From NCBI GenBank assembly GCA_025548565.1, contig JAJLPB010000016.1, positions 1-64,000 on the forward strand: a DNA stretch of 64,000 nt, written 5' to 3'. The position numbers and the translations under genes were made by a program. Shown piece by piece: positions 15,740 through 22,793 of this stretch (positions within the stretch are counted from its first letter, which is position 1; every line of letters starts with the position of its first letter). Under the pieces are notes generated by a model. The model was not told the origin of the DNA. It saw only the letters and a program-made list of their open reading frames with translations, and did not search any database. Source of the stretch: Rugamonas sp. A1-17 (GTDB taxonomy: Bacteria > Pseudomonadota > Gammaproteobacteria > Burkholderiales > Burkholderiaceae_D).

Positions 15740-17027
15740 CGTAGGCGTACTTGAACAGGAACAGCGCGGCGATCACCCAGACCACCGGCTTGACCTGGCG
15801 CGCCTGGCCGGTCAGCAGCTTCAAGCCGGCGTAGGTGATGAAGCCGAAGGCGATGCCGTGGGCGATCGAGTAGGTGAACGGGATCACCAGCGCGGTGATC
15901 GCGGCCGGCACGCTTTCGGTGGTGTCGCTCCAGTCCACGTCGACCAGGTCGCGCAGCATCAGGCAGGCGACGAACAGCAGCGCCGGCGCGGTGGCGTAGG
16001 CCGGCACCACGCCGGCGATCGGCGCGAAAAACAGCGCGGCCAGGAACAGCGCGGCCACCACCAGCGCCGTCAGGCCGGTGCGGCCGCCGGCCTGCACGCC
16101 GGCCGCGCTTTCCAGATAGGCCGTGGTGCTGGAGGTGCCCAGCATGGAACCGGCCACGATGGCGCAGCTGTCGGCCAGCAGCGCCTTGTTCAGGCGCTTC
16201 ATTTTTCCATCGACCAGCAGGCCGCCGCGGCTGGCCACGCCCATCAGCGTGCCGGTGGCGTCGAACAGTTCAACCAGGAAGAACACCAGCACCACGTTGA
16301 ACAATCCCAGGGAGGAGGCGCCTTTCAGGTCGAACTTGAACAACGTCGGCTCCAGCGACGGTGGCAGCGACATGAAGCCGTGGAAGGTGTTCCCGCCGAA
16401 GAAAAAGCTCATCACCGTCACCACCACGATGCCGATCAACAGCGCTCCCGGCACGCGCAGGCGGTCCAGCGTGACGATCAGCAGGAAGCCGAAAACGGCC
16501 ATGATGGTTTGCGGCTTGTGCATGTCGCCCACGCGCACCAGCGTCTCGGGACTGGCGACCACCAGGCCGGCGCCCTTCATGGCGATCAGCGCCAGGAACA
16601 GGCCCAGGCCCACCGTGATGGCCACCCGCAGCGAATGCGGGATGCCGTTGACGATCAGCTCCCGGACCTTGAACACGCTCACCAGGATGAACAGGCAGCC
16701 GGAGATGAACACCGCGCCCAGCGCCGATTGCCACGGCACGCCCATGCCCAGCACCACGGCGTAGGCGAAGTAGGCGTTCAGCCCCATGCCCGGCGCCATG
16801 CCGATCGGGTAGTTGGCGTACAGGCCCATGATGATGGTGCCCAGCGCCGCCGCCAGGCAGGTGGCGACGAACACCGCGTCCTTTGGCACGCCGGCGTCAC
16901 CCAGGATGGCGGGATTGACGAAGATGATGTAGGCCATCGTCAGGAAGGTGGTGATGCCCGCGACCACTTCGGTCCTGACGTTGCTGCCATGCTCGGTGAG
17001 CTTGAAAAATTTGTCGACCGGCGACAT
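15729..17027 (-). CDS. NCS2-family purine permease (AzgA/PbuG-like), copy 2
   Basis: A 432-residue inner-membrane purine transporter, closely similar along its whole length to the permease at 10416-11717 (shared TFLTMAYIIFVNP, NYPIGMAPGMGLNAYF, FDATGTLMGVA, GTSSTTAYLESAAGVQ). The two look like paralogues that have since diverged. The ATG is preceded by AGGGAGA at good distance. Unlike copy 1 it is not in a visible purine operon: it is convergent with the ACT gene and divergent from the STAS gene. It may have a different purine preference or regulation; this cannot be read here. Confidence 0.92.
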   Translation of the reverse strand: MSPVDKFFKLTEHGSNVRTEVVAGITTFLTMAYIIFVNPAILGDAGVPKDAVFVATCLAAALGTIIMGLYANYPIGMAPGMGLNAYFAYAVVLGMGVPWQSALGAVFISGCLFILVSVFKVRELIVNGIPHSLRVAITVGLGLFLALIAMKGAGLVVASPETLVRVGDMHKPQTIMAVFGFLLIVTLDRLRVPGALLIGIVVVTVMSFFFGGNTFHGFMSLPPSLEPTLFKFDLKGASSLGLFNVVLVFFLVELFDATGTLMGVASRGGLLVDGKMKRLNKALLADSCAIVAGSMLGTSSTTAYLESAAGVQAGGRTGLTALVVAALFLAALFFAPIAGVVPAYATAPALLFVACLMLRDLVDVDWSDTTESVPAAITALVIPFTYSIAHGIAFGFITYAGLKLLTGQARQVKPVVWVIAALFLFKYAYVSG

Positions 17028-17136
17028 GTACGTTCTCCCTGATTGCGTCGAGGCCGAAGAATATCACGTACAGGCGATTCTCCTCGGAATTGCTTATTGC
17101 ACTGAAAGATGTAAAAATGAAAAAAATCAGGACAAA

Positions 17137-17523
17137 ATGTCATCTTCATCCGCACAGGGCGTCATCATTATGGAACTTCAGCCGCAGCAAGCCGGCAGCA
17201 CGCTTGTGCTCAGCCCCGCCGGCCGCATCGATCATATGCATGCCGATGCCTTTAAACTCGCACTGGATCCGCACCTGAGCGACTGTACCAAGGATGGCGC
17301 CGCGCTGGTGCTCGATTTCAGCGGTGTCAGTTACATCAGCAGCATCGGCCTGCGCGCGTTGATGGTGGCGATCAAGCAGGTGAAGGCGCAGGGCGGACGC
17401 ATGGTGCTGGCGTCGCTGCAGCCGCTGGTGCTGGAGGTGTTCACCATCAGCCGCTTCGATATGCTGTTCGAGATCTTCCCCGACCGCGTCGCCGCGCTGG
17501 CGGTGGTCGGCGGCGCTTCATGA
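17137..17523 (+). CDS. STAS-domain anti-anti-sigma factor-like protein
   Basis: A 128-residue STAS protein of the SpoIIAA/RsbV type. The core is LVLDFSGVSYISSIGLRALM, in which a serine of SSIGLR aligns with the phospho-site of anti-anti-sigma factors. Such proteins are phosphorylated by an RsbW-type kinase and dephosphorylated by a PP2C phosphatase; both partner types are encoded just downstream (21704-22123 and 18497-20608). The start at 17137 has AGGA upstream; a second ATG at 17170 is possible. It overlaps the MBL gene by four bases, so the two are coupled. Confidence 0.87.
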   Translation: MSSSSAQGVIIMELQPQQAGSTLVLSPAGRIDHMHADAFKLALDPHLSDCTKDGAALVLDFSGVSYISSIGLRALMVAIKQVKAQGGRMVLASLQPLVLEVFTISRFDMLFEIFPDRVAALAVVGGAS

Positions 17524-18488
17524 AAGCGCGCATCTGGGGCGCGCGCGGCTCGCTGCCGGTGGCGCTGAACCACAAGCAGATCCGCTCCAAGCTGGTGGCG
17601 GCGCTGGAAGGCGCCATCGGCCGCAACCTCGATACGCCGGCGAAGGTGGCGTCGTATATCGACAACGACCTGGGTTTCGATGTGCGTGGTACTTACGGCG
17701 GCAATTCCAGTTGTGTCGAGGTGGAGGCGTGGGATCCGGACGCCACGCACGAACACATCATCCTCGACCTGGGCTCGGGCGTGCGTGCGCTGGCCGGCGC
17801 CAAGCTGGCGCGTTATGGTCCGGGCAAACCGCAGACCTATCATGTGTTCATGTCCCACCTCCATTGGGATCACATCATGGGCTTCCCGTTCTTTACGCCG
17901 GCCTACATACCGGGCAACCGGATCATCATCTACGGCTGCCACGAGGAGCTGGAGACGGCGTTCCGCCGCCAGCAGGAGCCGATCAGCTTCCCGGTCGGCT
18001 TCCACCAGTTGGGGGCGACCATCGAGTTCGTGCGGATGGAGCCCGGGGTGCCACTGCGTCTGCATGACGTGACGGTGACGGCCAAGCTGCAGCTGCATGC
18101 GGGCGACTCGTACGGCTATCGGCTGGAGCAGGGCGGCAAGTCCATGGTCTACAGCACCGACTCCGAGCACAAGTTGGACAACGCCGCCGAGCGGCTGGCT
18201 TTCGTCGAATTTTTCCGCGACGCCGATCTGGTGATCTTCGACGCCATGTACTCGCTCGCCGATTCCATTTCGGTGAAAGCCGATTGGGGCCACTCCAGCA
18301 ATGTGGTCGGCGTGGAGTTGTGCCAGCTGGCCGGGGTCCACCAGCTTTGCTTGTTCCATCACGAGCCGATTTACGACGACGCGCAAATCGCCCGCGTGCT
18401 GGCCGAGACGCGGCGCTACGCCGAGATCACCGGCGAGGCGCCGCTGGAAATCGTCTCGGCCTACGACGGCATGGAAATCGAACTGTAA
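17520..18488 (+). CDS. MBL-fold metallo-hydrolase
   Basis: A 322-residue metallo-beta-lactamase-fold protein. The zinc motif reads SHLHWDHIMG (HxHxDH, about residues 114-119), with DLGSGVRAL before it, STDSEH (later metal Asp) and a C-terminal LFHHEPIYDD. The start GARGSLP with a conserved YGGNSSC is typical of an MBL subfamily near RNase Z/PhnP-like phosphodiesterases that is often found with signalling genes; a cyclic-nucleotide or other phosphodiester substrate is possible. It is translationally coupled to the STAS gene and followed eight bases later by the CHASE2-phosphatase. Precise substrate unknown. Confidence 0.82.
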   Translation: MKARIWGARGSLPVALNHKQIRSKLVAALEGAIGRNLDTPAKVASYIDNDLGFDVRGTYGGNSSCVEVEAWDPDATHEHIILDLGSGVRALAGAKLARYGPGKPQTYHVFMSHLHWDHIMGFPFFTPAYIPGNRIIIYGCHEELETAFRRQQEPISFPVGFHQLGATIEFVRMEPGVPLRLHDVTVTAKLQLHAGDSYGYRLEQGGKSMVYSTDSEHKLDNAAERLAFVEFFRDADLVIFDAMYSLADSISVKADWGHSSNVVGVELCQLAGVHQLCLFHHEPIYDDAQIARVLAETRRYAEITGEAPLEIVSAYDGMEIEL

Positions 18489-18496
18489 GCGCGGCC

Positions 18497-20608
18497 ATGC
18501 TGCTCCGCTTGAGAACCAGGGTCCTGGGCGGCATTCGCGCCGGCCAAGGCAGGCCGCTGGCGCTGGTGCTGGCGTGCCTGTTGGCGGTGATGCTGGCGGC
18601 CGGCGGCGACGGTGTGCTGCCCCAACTGCGGCTTGCCTTGTTCAACGCCTATCAGGTTCACCTGCCGCGCCAGCGCGTATCCGGGCCGGTGCAAATCATC
18701 GCCATCGACGAAGCGTCGCTCAAGGAGTTCGGCCAGTGGCCATGGCCGCGCACGCGCCTGACCGAGCTGATAGAACACATCAACGCGCAGCAGCCGCTGG
18801 CCATCGGGCTCGATATCCTGATGCCGGAGCCGGACACCACGTCGCCCGAGGCGCTGGCTGGACGGCTGCCTCCCGGTCCCTTGCGCGACAGCCTGGCGGC
18901 GCTGCCCGCGTATGACGATGTGCTGGCTGCGGCCATGCGGCGCGCGCCCATCGTGCTGGGCGCTGCGGGATTCGCACATCCCGAAGCCGGCACCAGCGAT
19001 GCCTTGCGTGTGTGGCCGCTGCATGTGAACCGGCCGGCGTCTTCGCTAAAGGTGATGCGCTTCCCGCAAGCGATGTCCAGTTTGCCCTTGCTGCAGGCGG
19101 CCTCCAAGGGGCAGGGCCTGTTGTCGGTGGATCTGGAGCGGGGCCTGGTGCGCCGCGCGCCGTTGGTCGGCGCCATCGGCGAAACGCTGGTGCCGGCGTT
19201 TTCGATGGAGCTGCTGCGCGTTGCGACGGGCAGTTCGGCGTTGGAGATCGAGGCCGGGGACGATGGCGTCCACAGCGTGTCGGTCGGCGACCTGCGCGTG
19301 CCGACCACGCCCGACGGCGCGGTGTGGGTTAATTTTTCGGCACCGGCGATGGACCGTTACGCATCGGCGCTGGACGTGATGCGCGACCGGCTGGCTCCGG
19401 GCGCGCTGCAGAACAAGATCGTCATCGTCGCCATGACGGGGTTGGGCCTGACCGACTACAAGACCAATGCGCGCGGCGACTTCATGCCCGGTGTGGATAC
19501 GCACGCGCAGATGATCGAGAGCTTCTTCGACGGCGCCTTCCTGCGCCGGCCGGCGTGGATGCGTTGGGCCGAGGCGTCGCTGTTCGGCGCTTGCGGTGTG
19601 CTGCTGGTCTGGTTCCTGCCAAGACTGCGTTTGCTGGTGTCGGTGCCTTTATGCGGCGCGCTGGCGCTGGGCTTGTTCGGCGGCGGTGCGCTGTTGTTTG
19701 CACGCGCGGGTCTGCTGTTCGATGCGGCGGGCGTGGTGTGCGCGATCGGCGTGGTTGGACTGAGCCTGTTGGCCAGCATGCTGACGGCGGCGGTGCGCGA
19801 GCGCAAGCACAGCGAGCGCGCCTTGCAGATGGCCCGGGTGTCCGCCGCCAAGGTCGCCGGTGAATTGGGAGCGGCGCGCCGCATCCAGATGGCGACGCTG
19901 CCGCAACCCGCGCAGGCCTTCCCCGGCGAGCGGCGCTTCTCGCTGGATGCCTTGCTTGAACCGGCGCGTGAAGTGGGTGGCGATCTGTATGACTTCTTCA
20001 TGCTGGACCAGGACCGCGTGTTCTTTATGGTCGGCGACGTGTCGGGCAAGGGTTTGCCCGCGAGCCTGTTCATGGTGGTGGCGAAGGCGCTGTCCAAGAG
20101 CGTCGCGCTGCGCGGTCCCTCGGAAATGGCGGCCATCATGAACGGCGCCAATCGCGAGCTGACCCGCGAGAATCACGAGATGCTGTTCGTGACCAGCGTG
20201 GCCGGCATACTGGATGCCTCCAACGGCCAGGTCTTCCTGTGCAACGCGGGCCATGACGCGCCCCGCCGCCTGACCGTGGACGGCCGCATCGAGCACCTGC
20301 ACGCGGCGGACGGCCCGCCGTTGTGCGTGTTGGAGGACTTCGAATATCCGGTGCGGCACTATCAGCTGCAAGCCGGCGAGTGCCTGTGCCTGACCACCGA
20401 CGGCATCAACGAGGCGATGAACAAAACAGGGGACCTGTACGGCAATGCGCGGCTGGACCGCTTGCTGGCCGGGCTGTCCGCAACGGCTGCAACCACGCCG
20501 GCCGCGGTGGTGCGGGCCGTGCGCGACGACGTGCGGCTGCACGTGGGCCAGGCCGAACCCTCGGACGACCTGACCTTGCTGGTGTTGCGCTGGGACGGCG
20601 CGCCTTGA
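18497..20608 (+). CDS. CHASE2-domain sensor with PP2C (SpoIIE/RsbU-type) phosphatase
   Basis: This 703-residue protein has an N-terminal TM (about 20-38), an extracytoplasmic CHASE2 domain (about 45-350; QIIAIDEASLKEFGQWPWPR is characteristic), three C-terminal TM helices (about 357-435), a short linker helix, and a PP2C-type serine phosphatase (about 470-703). The phosphatase metal motifs EVGGDLYDFF, GDVSGKGLPASLF, NAGHDAP and SDDLTLLVLR are intact. It should sense an envelope signal and dephosphorylate a STAS-type partner such as the protein at 17137-17523. The start at 18497 begins eight bases after the MBL stop. Together with its neighbours it forms a partner-switching module. Confidence 0.92.
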   Translation: MLLRLRTRVLGGIRAGQGRPLALVLACLLAVMLAAGGDGVLPQLRLALFNAYQVHLPRQRVSGPVQIIAIDEASLKEFGQWPWPRTRLTELIEHINAQQPLAIGLDILMPEPDTTSPEALAGRLPPGPLRDSLAALPAYDDVLAAAMRRAPIVLGAAGFAHPEAGTSDALRVWPLHVNRPASSLKVMRFPQAMSSLPLLQAASKGQGLLSVDLERGLVRRAPLVGAIGETLVPAFSMELLRVATGSSALEIEAGDDGVHSVSVGDLRVPTTPDGAVWVNFSAPAMDRYASALDVMRDRLAPGALQNKIVIVAMTGLGLTDYKTNARGDFMPGVDTHAQMIESFFDGAFLRRPAWMRWAEASLFGACGVLLVWFLPRLRLLVSVPLCGALALGLFGGGALLFARAGLLFDAAGVVCAIGVVGLSLLASMLTAAVRERKHSERALQMARVSAAKVAGELGAARRIQMATLPQPAQAFPGERRFSLDALLEPAREVGGDLYDFFMLDQDRVFFMVGDVSGKGLPASLFMVVAKALSKSVALRGPSEMAAIMNGANRELTRENHEMLFVTSVAGILDASNGQVFLCNAGHDAPRRLTVDGRIEHLHAADGPPLCVLEDFEYPVRHYQLQAGECLCLTTDGINEAMNKTGDLYGNARLDRLLAGLSATAATTPAAVVRAVRDDVRLHVGQAEPSDDLTLLVLRWDGAP

Positions 20609-20619
20609 TCAGCGCCTGA

Positions 20620-21207
20620 TCAGCGCACGCGGATTTCGACACGGCGGTTGCGCGGTTCGTCGACGCCATCGGCGGTGGGCACCAGCAGCTCGCGCTCGCC
20701 GCGTCCCTGCACGGCGATGCGGTCGGCTTCGATGCCCACCTCCACCAGCATTTGCTTGACGGTGGCGGCGCGCCGCAACGACAGCTCGTCGTTGTATGCC
20801 TGCTTGGCGACGGTGTCGGTGTGGCCGATGACGATGATCTCGGGAGCTGGCCGCGACGCCAGCTGCGCCTTGATGTCCGCCAGCCGGGCCGCCGATTCCG
20901 GCACCAGCGCATCGGTATCGGTGACGAAGTACAGCGTGAACACGGCGGCCCGCTGCGGCATGGCGGTCAGCGTGGCGGCATAGCGGCTGCCGATATCGGC
21001 GCCGTTGCCGGCGCTGACGGTGGCACCCTTGCTATCGATGGCGGCGGTCTGGTAAGGTTGGTCGAGCACCGTGTCGACACCGGCGGTGGTGATGATGACC
21101 GCGCTGGCCTTGCCGTCCTGGCTGGGCAGCAGGGTGATTTGCTCGGTCGGTGTGCGTTGCTGCGAGACGGCGGCCAACAGGCAGGCGATCCAGATCAGCA
21201 TGGCCAT
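20620..21207 (-). CDS. OmpA-like C-terminal domain protein
   Basis: A 195-residue protein with a hydrophobic N-terminus (residues 1-15, signal or anchor) and an OmpA/MotB-type peptidoglycan-binding domain in the last 110 residues (TLYFVTDTDALVPESAARL, IIVIGHTDTVAKQAYN, LSLRRAATVKQML, NRRVEIRV). It should sit in the periplasm and bind the cell wall. A GGAGAG site precedes the ATG. It follows the FecR-like gene by three bases, so they form a two-gene operon, convergent with the CHASE2-phosphatase gene. CHASE2, FecR and OmpA domains often occur together, supporting a shared envelope-sensing role. Confidence 0.87.
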   Translation of the reverse strand: MAMLIWIACLLAAVSQQRTPTEQITLLPSQDGKASAVIITTAGVDTVLDQPYQTAAIDSKGATVSAGNGADIGSRYAATLTAMPQRAAVFTLYFVTDTDALVPESAARLADIKAQLASRPAPEIIVIGHTDTVAKQAYNDELSLRRAATVKQMLVEVGIEADRIAVQGRGERELLVPTADGVDEPRNRRVEIRVR

Positions 21208-21210
21208 GCT

Positions 21211-21663
21211 TTACTCTCCGTCCTTGACGTCGATGACGAATTCGGTGCCGCGCACGCCCAGGATGGAGGTGGGCGTCCGGAACTGCACCGCGCCCGGCGA
21301 TTGCTTGGACAGCTTGCCGGAGATGACGCCTAGCGTGCCGCGCTTGACGGTCGCATTCAGCACGCCGTCGTGCGAGGTCGGATCGAAAGCGTATTTTTCA
21401 AGCCACACATTGCTGTTCGGGCCAACCGCCAACAGGGTCTCGTCGCGCAGCGTGATGCCCACGCTGCCGTCCGCACCGGTGACCACGCGGTCGCTGGCCA
21501 TCAGCGCGGCGCCGGGGGCGGCCGGGGTCTGTTTGCCGGCGCGCTCTATGGCGGCGATGCCCTTGGCGGTCTTGATCATGCCGGCCGGCTGTTCGGCGGC
21601 GCAGGAGCCGCCCACGGCGAATACGGCGGCCGCCGTGACAATGGCGGCTTTTAAGTTACGCAT
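21211..21663 (-). CDS. Periplasmic FecR-domain protein
   Basis: A 150-residue protein with a signal peptide (MRNLKAAIV, cleaved near SCAA) followed by one FecR domain (about 45-148): ALMASDRVVTGADGSVGITL, LLAVGPNSNVWLEKYAF, VKRGTLGVISG, FRTPTSILGVRGTEFVIDV. Unlike FecR of iron uptake it lacks a cytoplasmic anti-sigma part and a TM anchor, so it is a free periplasmic domain. An AGGAGA site fixes the ATG at 21663; an upstream extension overlaps the divergent gene. Operon with the OmpA-like gene, divergent from the RsbW-like ATPase. A partner or ligand for the CHASE2 sensor is a reasonable inference. Confidence 0.87.
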   Translation of the reverse strand: MRNLKAAIVTAAAVFAVGGSCAAEQPAGMIKTAKGIAAIERAGKQTPAAPGAALMASDRVVTGADGSVGITLRDETLLAVGPNSNVWLEKYAFDPTSHDGVLNATVKRGTLGVISGKLSKQSPGAVQFRTPTSILGVRGTEFVIDVKDGE

Positions 21664-21703
21664 CTTTCTTCTCCTGGGATAAGCATTCCGATAATATGCT
21701 CGA

Positions 21704-22123
21704 ATGGACAGAAAAGAAACCGGTATTGCGCAGTTGTTGCGGTTTCCGGCGCGGCTGGATGCGGTCTCCGGCGCGATGTCGTTTGCCGCGTTGGCGTTGA
21801 AGCAGGCTGGCCTCGGGCCGGGCGTGGTCGCGCGCGCGGAGCTGATACTGGAGGAGCTGCTTCGCAACAGCATCCTGCACGGCCATGGCGGCGACAGCGC
21901 CCATTCGGTGTGGGTGGGCGTGGACGGCGCGCGGCTGGTGTACGAGGACGAGGCGCCGGCCTTCAATCCGGTCACCCAGGGTCCGCCGCCGCCCGATCCC
22001 GGGCTGCCCATCGAGGCGCAGGCCGTGGGCGGTGTCGGCCTGCTGCTGATACGCCAGTTGGGAAGCGCGGTGGCCTATCAATATTCCGGGGGACGCAATC
22101 GTATCGAGATCGCCTTACAATAG
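21704..22123 (+). CDS. RsbW-like ATP-binding protein (HATPase_c_2)
   Basis: A 139-residue GHKL ATPase of the anti-sigma factor kinase type. The N box reads LILEELLRNSILHG, the G1-like motif YEDEAPAFNP and a G2-like GGVGLLLIRQL near the C-terminus are visible. Length fits stand-alone RsbW/SpoIIAB-like kinases. With the STAS protein and the PP2C phosphatase nearby it completes the three parts of a partner switch. No sigma factor is encoded close by, so the output may be a sigma factor elsewhere or a different target. Divergent from fecR-like by 40 bp. Confidence 0.87.
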   Translation: MDRKETGIAQLLRFPARLDAVSGAMSFAALALKQAGLGPGVVARAELILEELLRNSILHGHGGDSAHSVWVGVDGARLVYEDEAPAFNPVTQGPPPPDPGLPIEAQAVGGVGLLLIRQLGSAVAYQYSGGRNRIEIALQ

Positions 22124-22151
22124 AGGCTATCTTCAACCAACAGGATCATGC

Positions 22152-22793
22152 ATGAGCGAGTTTTCCAGCGATATCTACACCGAGCCATCCACTATCGACG
22201 TCAACACCCTGAACAACCTCGGCCCGCTGGCGCCGATGGCAGGCATCTGGAAGGGTGAGCGTGGCCTCGATATCAAGCCGAAGGCGGACGGTCCGCGCAA
22301 GCAGGCATACGTGGAGCGCATCGAGCTGTATCCGATCGATCCCGTCACCAATGGCCCGCAGCTGTTCTACGGCCTGCGCTACCTCATCATCATCAACAAG
22401 CCTGGCCAGGCCAAGACCTACCACGAGCAGGTCGGCTACTGGTTGTGGGAGCCGGCCACCAGCACCGTGATCCAGACGCTGGGCATCCCGCGCGGGCAGA
22501 TCGCGATGGCGTCCGCCGTGGTGGCGCCGGACGCGAAGGAGTTCGAACTGGTGGCGCGGCTGGAATCCGATACCTACGGCATCCGTTCCAATCCCTTCCT
22601 GGAGTACGGCTTCAAGACCGTCGAGTACCGCATCAAGGTCACCATCAACGATGACGGCAGCTGGGGCTATGAAGAAGACACGGTGATGATGATCCGCGGC
22701 CAGGAGGAGCCCTTCCACCACGTCGACCGCAACCTGCTGTTCAAGGTCGCCGAGCCGGTGGCCAATCCCATGGCGAGCGGCGTTCCCGCCTAA
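22152..22793 (+). CDS. Nitrobindin/FABP-like haem-binding beta-barrel protein
   Basis: A 213-residue cytoplasmic protein matching the nitrobindin-like (THAP4 C-terminal-like) beta-barrel family. The N-terminal motif LAPMAGIWKGERG corresponds to the GxWxGxG signature, and the chain alternates short strands with a conserved C-terminal part. Family members bind haem b and react with nitric oxide or peroxynitrite in those studied; here that function is only inferred. It lies 28 bp after the RsbW-like gene, perhaps cotranscribed, and its stop overlaps the convergent PAS-GGDEF gene by four bases. Confidence 0.72.
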   Translation: MSEFSSDIYTEPSTIDVNTLNNLGPLAPMAGIWKGERGLDIKPKADGPRKQAYVERIELYPIDPVTNGPQLFYGLRYLIIINKPGQAKTYHEQVGYWLWEPATSTVIQTLGIPRGQIAMASAVVAPDAKEFELVARLESDTYGIRSNPFLEYGFKTVEYRIKVTINDDGSWGYEEDTVMMIRGQEEPFHHVDRNLLFKVAEPVANPMASGVPA

